From contig NZ_CP082205.1 of assembly GCF_019856455.1 (NCBI RefSeq), positions 434,001 through 498,000 on the forward strand: DNA of 64,000 nt, given 5' to 3'. The notes below the pieces were generated by a model that saw only the letters and a list, made by a program, of their open reading frames with translations, was not told where the DNA came from and did not search any database. The stretch comes from Streptococcus suis. GTDB lineage: Bacteria > Bacillota > Bacilli > Lactobacillales > Streptococcaceae. Position numbers and translations under genes: made by a program. Each line of letters begins with the position of its first letter. Positions within the stretch are counted from its first letter, which is position 1. This document shows positions 1 through 7,593 of the stretch, piece by piece.

Positions 1-78
1 ATTTCTATGATTGACAAGATCGAGCCTGTGGCGGTTATCATGGACAAATTGATGAGTGGAATTGAGGACTTAGTGTAA
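1..78 (+). CDS. C-terminal 25 residues of an upstream gene, product unidentified
   Basis: An open frame enters from the left edge and ends at TAA 76-78, one base before the ATG of the next gene, so the two are almost certainly co-transcribed. The visible tail ends in the residues MDKLMSGIEDLV. This is too little to identify a family. A flavin-dependent oxidoreductase partner for the following monooxygenase would make sense but is only a guess from context. Confidence 0.6.
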   Translation: MSMIDKIEPVAVIMDKLMSGIEDLV

Positions 79-79
79 G

Positions 80-1396
80 ATGGCAGACAAAAAACAAATG
101 GTACTCGGCTTAGCTATGTTTGGTGCAACTGGTTCGAACTTAAAATCCTGGACGGACCCAGAAGCGAAATTGACGGAGTACCCAAACATTTCAGTGGATA
201 TCAAGGCAGCTCAGCTGGCAGAAAAAGGCAAATTCCAATTCATGTTCTTCGGAGATTTTCCGGGAATAAAAGCTAGTGATAATGGCGACATGCAGACTAT
301 GGGCTTGGATCCCCTCTTGATCGCTAGTATTATCAGTAGTCACACAAACCGAATTGGATTTGGAGTGACCCGAGCGACCTCCTGGTCCAATCCCTACGAG
401 TTGGCTAGACAGTTCAAAACCTTGGATGCAGTCAGCAAGGGGCGTGCTGCTTGGAACGCAGTCACAGGAGCTAATGGGGTTAGTGCACAAGCCTACGGTG
501 TGAATTTGAATTTTGACCGCTATGGAAAAGCCTATGAATTTATAGAGACGGTCCAACACCTTTGGTCAACTTGGGGTGAGGATGCCTTGCAGCTCAACCA
601 TTCGACCAAGGAATTTGCAGATTATGACCAAGTTAAGACGGTAAACATCAAGGGGAATTATGTGCAGACCACCGGTACGCTACCTATTCCACCATCCAAG
701 CAAGGCCAACCCGTCATCATTCATTCAGGTGGTTCTGAAAACAGTATCGCCTTCGCAGGTAAATATGCAGATGTATTTGTCGGTGAATTATATACCATAG
801 AGCAAGGTCAGGCCATGCGTCAAGCGTTGCGGGATGCAGCTGTTGCTAATGGTCGGAATCCAGATGATATCAAGTTTATCGCAGGTGTTATGCCTCTGAT
901 GGGTGCGACCAAGAAAGAAGCCATTGAACGCCATGGAACCTTCATAGATGGGAAAACGCTTCTACAACGCATTGCCTATATCGGTTATATTCTAGGAGTG
1001 GAGTTCACTCCTGCAGATATTGAGCAGCCGATTTCTTCAGCTATTTTGGACGCTGTTCAGATTACACCTTTCAGTGACCCACGAACTGAAAATGTCATTC
1101 GTGTGGCGCGTGAGGGTTGGACCCTGCGTGAAGTGGTTTACCACTCAGTGATTGACTATCACCCAACTGCAGTTGGTACTCCCAAAGATATTGCTGACTA
1201 CTTGACAGACTGGTTTGAGGCAGGTGCTGCAGATGGATTCTGGGTTATGCCCGACTCCTTTGGAGTTGATTTGCCACGCTTTGTCGATGAGGTTGTCCCA
1301 ATTCTCCAAGAACGAGGCCTTTTCCATAAGGACTATGAGGGCGAAACCTTGCGTGACCACCTCGGTCTTGATTACCAGTACGGCGTGAGAAAATAG
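80..1396 (+). CDS. LLM-class flavin-dependent monooxygenase (NtaA/SnaA/DszA-like)
   Basis: A 438-residue protein with the features of the bacterial luciferase-like (LLM) TIM-barrel monooxygenases of the NtaA/SnaA/DszA branch. It has an N-terminal strand GLAMFGATGSN, the segment FMFFGDFPG, a conserved TRATSWSNPYELARQF block near residue 97, GRAAWNAVTG near 122, and QPVIIHSGGSENSI in the middle. Members use reduced FMN supplied by a separate reductase to oxygenate small organic substrates such as chelators, sulfones or nitrogen heterocycles. The substrate here cannot be told. The length is normal for the family. It starts one base after the stop of the preceding gene, with GAGGA upstream inside that gene, and a strong hairpin terminator follows, so it is the last gene of an operon entering from the left. 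Confidence 0.9.
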   Translation: MADKKQMVLGLAMFGATGSNLKSWTDPEAKLTEYPNISVDIKAAQLAEKGKFQFMFFGDFPGIKASDNGDMQTMGLDPLLIASIISSHTNRIGFGVTRATSWSNPYELARQFKTLDAVSKGRAAWNAVTGANGVSAQAYGVNLNFDRYGKAYEFIETVQHLWSTWGEDALQLNHSTKEFADYDQVKTVNIKGNYVQTTGTLPIPPSKQGQPVIIHSGGSENSIAFAGKYADVFVGELYTIEQGQAMRQALRDAAVANGRNPDDIKFIAGVMPLMGATKKEAIERHGTFIDGKTLLQRIAYIGYILGVEFTPADIEQPISSAILDAVQITPFSDPRTENVIRVAREGWTLREVVYHSVIDYHPTAVGTPKDIADYLTDWFEAGAADGFWVMPDSFGVDLPRFVDEVVPILQERGLFHKDYEGETLRDHLGLDYQYGVRK

Positions 1397-1415
1397 TTAA
1401 CTGACAACCACATAC

Positions 1416-1462
1416 AAAAAAGACTTAGAGTGACTGAACATCAGTTGTCTAAGTCTTTTTTT
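1416..1462 (+). terminator. Rho-independent terminator
   Basis: AAAAAGACTTAGA pairs with TCTAAGTC followed by a T run, 20 bases after the monooxygenase stop. The tract of A on one side and T on the other lets it work in both directions, so it may also end the converging tetR transcript. Confidence 0.85.
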
Positions 1463-1496
1463 GCTTGGTCTGGTCAAGAACGTTGACAAGCTTGCC

Positions 1497-2006
1497 CTAT
1501 TGCTCACCCATCAACCGCATGATGTCATCAGGGCTTTCCTTACAGCCTCTAGCAACCCAGGTTTTGAGCACTCGGAAAAATCCTCCTACGATAAATTGCA
1601 GGTGAAAATCATCAGTCATGTCCCCCAGCCTTTCTTTGAAATAGCGATCCAAGACCTCCTCGAGCAAGTAGTCCAAATGGTTGGCAGTCAATAAGCGAAT
1701 CTTATCCTGTTGCTCATACCAAAAGTCAAAAAATTGCCGTAAAGCTAGTAAGAGATGGGCATCTGACCAATCCGACAAGTCAATCTGCCGATTGGTCAAC
1801 CAGGCTTGCAATTCCAAGTTGAAGGACCGTTCGAGAACCTCTTCCTTATTAGAAAAGTTCCTATAAAAAGTTACTCGACCGATGCCAGCTCGCTCCACCA
1901 ACTCTGACACACTAACCTTTTCAAAGGATTTGTCTTCCAACAACTCCCACAGAGCCTCCACGACACTCTCCACAAATAACGACTCTTTCCGCTTCACTCT
2001 TTCCAT
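1497..2006 (-). CDS. TetR/AcrR family transcriptional regulator
   Basis: A 169-residue regulator. The N-terminal helix-turn-helix is clear: a helix ending SFEKVSVSELVERAG, then the typical recognition helix IGRVTFYRNFSNKEEVL (about residues 30-55), followed by an all-helical ligand and dimer domain that gives no clue to the ligand. The ATG at 2006 is preferred over an in-frame GTG at 2015 because AAGGAAG lies about 8 bases before it, and because the truncated second copy at 3624 starts at the matching ATG. It is divergent from the hydrolase genes. The intervening DNA carries GAAAC/GTTTC inverted repeats repeated at 3627-3730, so it probably represses itself and both hydrolase units. Confidence 0.9.
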   Translation of the reverse strand: MERVKRKESLFVESVVEALWELLEDKSFEKVSVSELVERAGIGRVTFYRNFSNKEEVLERSFNLELQAWLTNRQIDLSDWSDAHLLLALRQFFDFWYEQQDKIRLLTANHLDYLLEEVLDRYFKERLGDMTDDFHLQFIVGGFFRVLKTWVARGCKESPDDIMRLMGEQ

Positions 2007-2008
2007 GC

Positions 2009-2032
2009 GAAACACTTCCTTTCATTTGTTTC
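2009..2032. promoter_or_regulatory. Candidate TetR operator, half-sites GAAACA and TGTTTC, wide spacing
   Basis: An inverted repeat with GAAACA at the left and TGTTTC at the right end sits directly over the ribosome-binding region and start of tetR. The same 24 bases recur at 3627-3650. Position and symmetry suggest an autoregulatory operator. Confidence 0.5.
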
Positions 2033-2082
2033 CTTTTGGGTAAATAGCAGAGCTGGGACTAGTTTTCCCACTGTTCATCTGC

Positions 2083-2111
2083 TATACTAGCAAAATAGAA
2101 ACACTTGTTTC
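2083..2111 (+). promoter_or_regulatory. Promoter -10 and TetR-type palindrome GAAACACTTGTTTC
   Basis: TATACT at 2083-2088 is a plausible -10 box for rightward transcription. The 14-base palindrome GAAACACTTGTTTC (2098-2111) lies just downstream, where a bound repressor would block transcription. An identical arrangement (TATACT 3701-3706, palindrome 3717-3730) precedes the second hydrolase. Confidence 0.6.
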
Positions 2112-2380
2112 TCATAGTATAACATAAACGAGGCATCATATGCCCAAATAACTCTTGCTCTGGAAAATCTTAGTGTCCGTTCTTATCAAACTGAGCATGA
2201 TAGAGGGAACCACTTTTAGCTGTCCTTTGACTGGTCTGTACCGACATTCACCAGCTATGAGGCCTCTAAGCGACTGGTAGGAACGATGATAGGATTTGTA
2301 ACTAGATGTAGAGGAAAATTTTTCACTATGAAAAGTGAAGATACTATATAGAGTTAGCAAGAAATAAACAACAAATAAAG
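2112..2380. other. Untranslated leader or gene remnant before the first hydrolase
   Basis: About 270 bases between the operator and the ribosome-binding site of the hydrolase. No convincing gene is present. One + strand frame stays open for about 45 codons before TAG near 2348 (it contains the residues FTSYEASKRLV), which could be the worn tail of a lost gene. I could not assign it to a family. Confidence 0.4.
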
Positions 2381-2392
2381 GAGACTTTCGAT

Positions 2393-3469
2393 ATGATGGT
2401 TGACAAGAAGGAAAAGGCGAAAAGAAGACTTAAAAAAATCACTTTGGTGATTATGGGAGCCGTTTTGGCAATCCTTGCAGTGTTATTTTTTGGGACTCGG
2501 ATTGTGACAAGAAATGCTTATCCTAGAGTGGATAGACCAGAGTTTTCCTATCAATGGTTTTATGACCACTATGAGGATACGCTACCAAGAAAGCAGGTTT
2601 CTATCCAATCAGGTGAAAATGAACTTGCTGGATTTATCTATGGAGAGGAGAACGATAAGGGTTTAGTGGTATTGTCACATGGTAGTGGTGCTTATCACGA
2701 ATTCTATATGAAGGAGATTGTTTGGTTTGTTCAACATGGTTACAGGGTTTTTGCTGCCGACTATACAGCTAGTGGCCATAGTGAAGGAGAACAGACAGGA
2801 GGACTTAGCAAAACTCCTATTGACCTGGATATTATCCTTACCTATATTGAGCAGGACGATAGCTTGAACAAATTGCCTAAGGTGCTAATCGGACATTCGT
2901 GGGGGGCTTATGGTGTGACAGCAGTGTTGAACTATGACCATGATATTAAAGCTGTCGTCAGCCTTGCTTCATACAACGAACCAGCAAAACAATTGGCAGA
3001 TATTCTCGGCAGAACGGTTTCACCGATACTCTATGGACTTGAACCATTCTTCCGTATGAATAATATTGTTGATTACGGTAAGTATGGTACATTGACAGCG
3101 GTGGATGGTATCAATCAAAGCGGTGTTCCAGTCATGATTGTTCATGGGACAGGCGATCAAATGATCCCTTATGATGGTGATGCCTTGACTGCCTATCGTG
3201 ATAAAATCACAAATCCTAATGTGGAATGGGTCATTCTTACTGAGGAAGGTCATAATGACCATGGCTCCTTCCTTATGACCAAAGAAGCAGAGGAACTGGA
3301 AAAGCCTTTTAGCGAGAAAATAGCAGAATTAAAAAAACAGTACGGTGATGAAATACCACATGATGAGCTTGAACAGCTGTACAGTAATATTGATCAGGAA
3401 CTGATGAATACACCGAATGAAGAGTTTATGCAGACATTCAATAATTTCTTTGAAAAATATATCCAATAG
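2393..3469 (+). CDS. Membrane-anchored alpha/beta hydrolase
   Basis: A 358-residue alpha/beta hydrolase with an N-terminal basic stretch and one membrane segment (about residues 16-36), so it is probably anchored with the catalytic domain outside. The nucleophile elbow GHSWGAYG places Ser near residue 168. GTGDQMIPYDG (about 253) supplies the likely acid region and EEGHNDHG (about 285) the catalytic His. VVLSHGSGAYHEFY forms the oxyanion loop of the serine-aminopeptidase/lysophospholipase type. The C-terminal 60 residues are charged and helical. AAGGAG about 9 bases upstream supports the ATG at 2393. It follows a TetR-type operator and a hairpin terminator closes it, so it is probably a single-gene unit. 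Substrate unknown. Confidence 0.85.
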   Translation: MMVDKKEKAKRRLKKITLVIMGAVLAILAVLFFGTRIVTRNAYPRVDRPEFSYQWFYDHYEDTLPRKQVSIQSGENELAGFIYGEENDKGLVVLSHGSGAYHEFYMKEIVWFVQHGYRVFAADYTASGHSEGEQTGGLSKTPIDLDIILTYIEQDDSLNKLPKVLIGHSWGAYGVTAVLNYDHDIKAVVSLASYNEPAKQLADILGRTVSPILYGLEPFFRMNNIVDYGKYGTLTAVDGINQSGVPVMIVHGTGDQMIPYDGDALTAYRDKITNPNVEWVILTEEGHNDHGSFLMTKEAEELEKPFSEKIAELKKQYGDEIPHDELEQLYSNIDQELMNTPNEEFMQTFNNFFEKYIQ

Positions 3470-3471
3470 CA

Positions 3472-3624
3472 TCAATGAGAAAGGCAGATGTGGGAAATCC
3501 ACACCTGCCTTTTTGTCAGTTCTGAAACCGTCAAGGTTGAAAATTCTTTCTCACTCATCAATTCTAAAAGGGCCACCGTCACGCTTTCCACAAACAGCGA
3601 ATCCTGCCGCTTAACATTGTCCAT
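3472..3624 (-). pseudogene. Truncated second copy of the tetR gene (50-residue N-terminal stump)
   Basis: Reading leftward from ATG 3624 gives a 50-residue frame that starts MDNVKRQDSLFVESV, against MERVKRKESLFVESV in the intact regulator at 1497-2006. Similarity runs through the first helices up to the residues TVSEL, then breaks at the terminator of the upstream hydrolase, where the frame meets TGA (3472-3474). The recognition helix is missing, so this cannot be a functional regulator. The promoter and operator upstream of it are preserved. It shows that a tetR-operator-hydrolase block was duplicated and one tetR lost. Confidence 0.8.
3480..3513 (+). terminator. Rho-independent terminator of the first hydrolase
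   Basis: AAGGCAG plus TGTGG pair with CCACA plus CTGCCTT, followed by TTT, 10 bases after the hydrolase stop. The hairpin marks the point where homology of the tetR stump ends. Confidence 0.85.
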
Positions 3625-3626
3625 GC

Positions 3627-3730
3627 GAAACACTTCCTTTCATTTGTTTCCTTTTGGGCAAATAGCAGAGCTGGGACTAGTTTTTCCACTGTTCATCTGC
3701 TATACTGATAAAAAACGAAACACTTGTTTC
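3627..3730 (+). promoter_or_regulatory. Duplicated promoter/operator region for the second hydrolase unit
   Basis: This stretch repeats 2009-2111 nearly base for base. It holds the wide inverted repeat (3627-3650), TATACT (3701-3706) and the palindrome GAAACACTTGTTTC (3717-3730). It drives the 3766 and 4894 genes, and keeping both operators intact suggests that one TetR protein now controls both units. Confidence 0.6.
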
Positions 3731-3765
3731 CAAAAATATACCATAAAGGACAGAAAAAAGAAAGT

Positions 3766-4884
3766 ATGAAAAAAGTTTGGAAAATAGTAGCGGCTGTAAC
3801 AGTTGTTCTAGCCTTGCTTGGTTTTATTGCCTACAAAAAGACATTTGGCTGGTCAGCTCCTGAGCTTGTTGACCAGACCCCACAAGTGAATGAATGGTAC
3901 CGCCTCAGTCCTGAAGGGGTTGTAGATTCTCAGGGTAATCAGGCACACGGCCTGCTTCGTATCGGTAAAGAGAAGAATAAGGTGATGGTCTATTTCTTCG
4001 GTGGTGGTGTGAGTATCAATGAAGAGACTGCTAGTGGTGGCACACGCTATTTTGTGACCACAACTGGCCATCAAGATTATGTCGCAACTTGGGGAATTGG
4101 AAGTCCGCAGGAAGACAATCCATTTAAGGACTGGACTATGATTGTCCTTCCTTATGGGACAGGAGATTTTCATGCAGGTACCCAAAACTTTTCTTATATA
4201 GATGATAAGGGAAAAGAGCAGGTAGTCCATCACCAAGGTTATTCCAATCTGATGAGTATTTTAGCAGCAGCCAAGGCTCACATAGGCAATCCAGATACGC
4301 TTCTGGTAACTGGATTTTCAGCTGGAGGATTTGCGACCTCACTGCTAGCGGATGATGTCATTTCTCATTTTCCAACAGCGAAAAATGTCACCGTTGCAGT
4401 GGACAGTTCCTTTTTGAGACATGATAATTGGAAAAGCATTGCGGAAAATGTCTGGAAGACACCGACTTCTATTAGTGACCGCCTGCATTCAGATAATATT
4501 GTTTTAGATAGCTTAGTAGCCCTCCATGAGAAACGCGGGGATAGTGTTAAGATATTGTTTGACATTTCCTATCGAGATGGGATTCTTCAGCAGTATCAGG
4601 CCTATATTGACCAAGGGAAACTAGCAGATGCAACTGAAGAGAGCAGTGAGCACTTTCAAAAAGAACTTAAAAAAATGATTCAAGAACTGCAATCTAAGAT
4701 TGATGGTGTGGGTATTTTTATCTGGAACTATGGTCAAGATGAAAAGACCACAGCTACTCAGCACACCACCATTAACTTCTCAACATTCTTTACCCCTATG
4801 TCTCAAGACAAGAGTGTGGCAGAATGGCTGGATGATGCAGTTAACGGAGAGGTAAAAAGTTACGGGTTAGAACTACTAGATTAG
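3766..4884 (+). CDS. Membrane-anchored pectinacetylesterase-family hydrolase
   Basis: A 372-residue protein with an N-terminal signal anchor (KKVWKIVAAVTVVLALLGFI). The mature part fits the pectinacetylesterase/Notum fold: YFFGGGVSINEETAS (about residues 76-90) as the oxyanion loop, the Ser elbow VTGFSAGGFATSLL (Ser about 185), and a late His region (QHTTINFSTFF). Many bacterial members are annotated only as vtpJ-like or PAE hydrolases acting on acylated glycans. I read the start at ATG 3766, because AAGGA lies about 15 bases upstream and the hydrophobic anchor follows at once. An ATG 42 bases earlier would add a charged tail ahead of the anchor. Nine bases separate it from the next hydrolase, so they form one operon under the duplicated operator. 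Confidence 0.8.
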   Translation: MKKVWKIVAAVTVVLALLGFIAYKKTFGWSAPELVDQTPQVNEWYRLSPEGVVDSQGNQAHGLLRIGKEKNKVMVYFFGGGVSINEETASGGTRYFVTTTGHQDYVATWGIGSPQEDNPFKDWTMIVLPYGTGDFHAGTQNFSYIDDKGKEQVVHHQGYSNLMSILAAAKAHIGNPDTLLVTGFSAGGFATSLLADDVISHFPTAKNVTVAVDSSFLRHDNWKSIAENVWKTPTSISDRLHSDNIVLDSLVALHEKRGDSVKILFDISYRDGILQQYQAYIDQGKLADATEESSEHFQKELKKMIQELQSKIDGVGIFIWNYGQDEKTTATQHTTINFSTFFTPMSQDKSVAEWLDDAVNGEVKSYGLELLD

Positions 4885-4893
4885 GAGAATAGC

Positions 4894-5697
4894 ATGAAAA
4901 AAGTTTTAATCGGCATTGGGATTTTTATAGCTTGTTTGGGTATTGGTTTCCTGTTTTTAGCCAGCAAGCCCTCGGTTGCTTCTAACTACACAGAAGTGGT
5001 TGAAACGGGAGGAGCTGTCGAGAAAAAGTATCTTGGGCTAGGAAACTATGATGTTTCCTATCTCGAAATCAATGCTTTACAAAATTTCAAAAAATATGAA
5101 CTATATTATCCTACAAGTATTGAAACAGAAACCAGAACATTTCCAGTTGTGATATTTTCTAATGGTACCGGTGTTAGAGCTTCTAAGTATGCGGCTGTTT
5201 TGAAACATTTGGCTTCTTGGGGCTTTATTGTGATTGGTACTGAGGAAGAATATTCTTGGAATGGATTTTCATCCGAAATGAGCTTGCGACTTGCTATCAA
5301 GCTAAATGATAATAAGACTGTTGAAGGTCTAAAGTTAAATCCTTTCTTTAGTAAAGTTGATTTAGATAAGGTCGGCCTATCGGGTCATTCTCAAGGAGGA
5401 GTTGGGGTCTTTAATGCTGTTACAGAACAAAAACATGGCAATATGATCAAAACCATCTACGCTGCAAGTCCTGCCAATTTAGAACTTTCTAGTAATTTAG
5501 AATGGGACTATGACCCGAGTTTGATCTCTGTTCCGACCTTTCTTGTCTCAGGTACGGGTGCTGGAGATGAGGATTTGGTAGTGTCTGGCAAGCAGTTGAC
5601 ACAGATTTATGAGACATTACCAGCTACCATCACAAAGGTAATGGATCGGAGAAAAGAAGCTGGACATGGTGATATGCTTAGTCTTCCAAATGACTGA
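4894..5697 (+). pseudogene. Alpha/beta hydrolase (PAF-acetylhydrolase/chlorophyllase-like), 3' end cut off by an insertion sequence
   Basis: A 267-residue frame with a signal anchor at residues 3-24 and a secreted alpha/beta-hydrolase domain. FPVVIFSNGTGVRASKY forms the oxyanion region, GLSGHSQGGVGVF (Ser about 165) the nucleophile elbow, and EAGHGDML the His motif. The stop TGA (5695-5697) is created by the insertion sequence. Joining the sequence before the CT core (5694-5695) to the inverted fragment at 7371-7483 restores an uninterrupted frame running from SLPND into YMVAWFMWQLQGD and 24 more residues to a natural TGA. The gene was therefore a ~304-residue hydrolase broken by transposition and then separated from its tail by inversion. 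All catalytic residues remain, so partial activity cannot be excluded. Confidence 0.85.
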
Positions 5698-5715
5698 TAT
5701 GTAAAGCCCTTTGTC

Positions 5716-6046
5716 AAGTAAAAACAATCGAACTGATTAAAAAATGAAAAGTATCTAGAAAGAGCCTAGTTCTTAGCTTCGGGCATTGGCCACTCTGATA
5801 TTCGTGGATTGGTTACCTACAGGTCAATGGTTCTGCCGCGAGTCCTACTCTCTATAAGCGTGGATCACAATTGTGCCACTTAGTCGTTTCGTAGATGACT
5901 CAAACCTTGAAGTCCTAAACTCCTTCAAGATACTTTCCATTCAAACATGATTTCAATCCTTATTTCTGTCCAAATTCACCCAGTGATTTTGGATAGAAAT
6001 AGGGATTCCTCATCGCTCTGCGATGATAAAACTTAATGGTCAAAAG
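5716..6046 (-). ncRNA. Candidate bridge (seek) RNA region of IS copy A
   Basis: The 3' noncoding region of the element, same sequence as 8740-9070 in the other orientation. It is rich in stable hairpins and carries short matches to the element's ends and targets. See the copy B entry for details. Confidence 0.5.
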
Positions 6047-6070
6047 TGTACATGAAAACAAGCGCTAACT

Positions 6071-7192
6071 TCAAGCTATTCTTCCTGTCATCATCCCCCA
6101 AATAAAACCAGACAATTCTCGTGCAATAGCTGTTTTAGCAACATTTTGTTTCTTATTTTTTCCTAGAACAAGTGTGCGATAACGTCTTCTTAAGCGTTCA
6201 TTAGCCTTATCCGCATAAGCAATCACCTCCACTCGGTTTCCACTTTGTCTCCTTTTCAATTCTTTGGATTTATACCCAATCGTCCCCTTAGCCAATGATT
6301 GTGCAGCTTCTATCAGAAGTCGTCTCACATGGCTATTCCCAGCTTTGGTGATAGCACCTCTTCTCTCCTTGTCGCCGCTAGAATTTTCGCTAGGAGTTAG
6401 CCCAAGATAAGAAGCAAAATGTTGAGCTGTCGCAAAGCGATTAAAATCACCGATTTCTGTCACAATGGAAAGAGCAGTTAGTGTTTTAATGCCAATAAAG
6501 CAAGAAAGCCGTGAGACCTTCTCTTGATAACTGTCGCTTTGACCCAGTTGCTCAATTCGTGCATCATACCGTTCTATTTGATCTACTAATTTCTCATAGG
6601 TCAATAGATATTCTGTCAAAATCTCTGCGTAAAGTCCCTCAGGTTTTAGGGAACGGAGCCAGCGAACATGTTTCTGTGTCCAATTACTGCTTCCCTCGGT
6701 ATAGCGAAAATCATGTCGGAGACAGAAGGCAAGAATTTGTTGTTTGATTTTCTTCAGAGCCACTTTGTGGTCTGTTCTCATACGGATATATTCTTTGACT
6801 TGTTCATCCTCAGCAGTAGGAATATGAACAGGCTGATAGCTACGAAAGGCCAGAGCTTTTGCGAGCTGAGCCGCATCTTTCTTATCAGTCTTAACACGCT
6901 TAGATCCTTCCTTCATTACCGTTGTAGGTGCCATCACGATACAGGGAATCCCGTGAGCTTGTAGCTGGTGATATAGGGTAAATCCGAGGCATCCAGCTTC
7001 GTAGCCACATAACACTTCTGCATCTTGACCATATAAACGACGAAGCTCATTCACATAGTTCACAATATAGCTAACATTTGGACTAACTTTAGTGCTATGT
7101 TTGAATTGATTGGTCATCATATCATAATAGCAGAGTGAAAAACTTTCTTTGTGAACATCCATTCCGATGAAAAGTGTGGTAAAATGAAACAT
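6071..7192 (-). CDS. IS110-family DEDD transposase, copy A
   Basis: A 373-residue transposase. The N-terminal RuvC-like domain shows the DEDD set at Asp12 (FIGMDVHKES), Glu65 (CGYEAG), Asp103 and Asp106 (KTDKKDAA). The C-terminal Tnp20 domain shows LTPSENSSGDKERRGAITKAGN with the candidate catalytic Ser at 271-272. The protein cuts and rejoins the circular element and target under guidance of an element-encoded RNA. It is identical in predicted sequence to copy B and differs from copy C at two positions (Thr27 and Ser37 here, Ala and Gly in C). The full length is intact, so it is probably active. Confidence 0.95.
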   Translation of the reverse strand: MFHFTTLFIGMDVHKESFSLCYYDMMTNQFKHSTKVSPNVSYIVNYVNELRRLYGQDAEVLCGYEAGCLGFTLYHQLQAHGIPCIVMAPTTVMKEGSKRVKTDKKDAAQLAKALAFRSYQPVHIPTAEDEQVKEYIRMRTDHKVALKKIKQQILAFCLRHDFRYTEGSSNWTQKHVRWLRSLKPEGLYAEILTEYLLTYEKLVDQIERYDARIEQLGQSDSYQEKVSRLSCFIGIKTLTALSIVTEIGDFNRFATAQHFASYLGLTPSENSSGDKERRGAITKAGNSHVRRLLIEAAQSLAKGTIGYKSKELKRRQSGNRVEVIAYADKANERLRRRYRTLVLGKNKKQNVAKTAIARELSGFIWGMMTGRIA

Positions 7193-7370
7193 ATAAGACC
7201 TCCAATTGAGTGTGGTAATTCCTGTTAGAAGTTGATTGTTTTTTTATTCTAGTGTACAGGTAAATCCACGAATTCTCAACTGGGGGTCTTTACATATTGT
7301 CTATAAAACAAGGACAAACAATAGAAAGACAAAACTGGCTTTTGAAAAGCGATGATAGATTCTAGTCGGT

Positions 7371-7483
7371 TCATTTTTGGTCTTGATAGAGTTTGTTTTG
7401 AACAATTTCTGGAGAGTTTCCTTGAAATGCCGTCTCTGATTCAAGGTCCCCTTGTAATTGCCACATAAACCAAGCTACCATAT
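7371..7483 (-). pseudogene. Inverted C-terminal fragment of the interrupted hydrolase
   Basis: Read on the minus strand from the IS copy B boundary, the sequence continues the frame of the 4894 hydrolase after its last true residue Asp: YMVAWFMWQLQGD, then a further 24 residues ending in QDQK and TGA (7371-7373). The WFMWQL pattern is typical of the last helix of PAF-acetylhydrolase-like proteins. It now lies between two IS copies in opposite orientation to the body of its gene, which is direct evidence of an inversion between the two IS copies. The remaining 68 bases (7303-7370) hold no gene. Confidence 0.85.
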
Positions 7484-7593
7484 AGACAATATGTAAAGAC
7501 CCCCAGTTGAGAATTCGTGGATTTACCTGTACACTAGAATAAAAAAACAATCAACTTCTAACAGGAATTACCACACTCAATTGGAGGTCTTAT

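Larger units (their letters stand above)
5696..7302 (-). mobile_element. IS110-family (IS1111-type) insertion sequence, copy A
   Basis: A 1607-bp element present three times (also 7486-9092 and 47975-49581). It has a long noncoding region on the 3' side of the transposase gene (about 375 bases) and a short one on the 5' side (about 110). Subterminal inverted repeats read ATATGTAAAGcCCTTT at one end and ATATGTAAAGaCCCCC at the other, a few bases inside the element, as in the IS1111 subgroup. There is no target duplication beyond a CT core (5694-5695 and 7301-7302). The element splits the hydrolase gene at 4894. Confidence 0.9.

Noticed and set aside
2226..2350. Possible gene remnant in the leader before the first hydrolase (residues FTSYEASKRLV in one frame)
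   Set aside because: An open stretch of ~45 codons without start signals or identifiable family. Kept only as a remark in the leader entry.
3488..3769. 93-codon plus-strand open frame between the hydrolases
   Set aside because: The DNA is explained by the tetR stump on the other strand plus the duplicated operator. The frame has no homology that I recognise.
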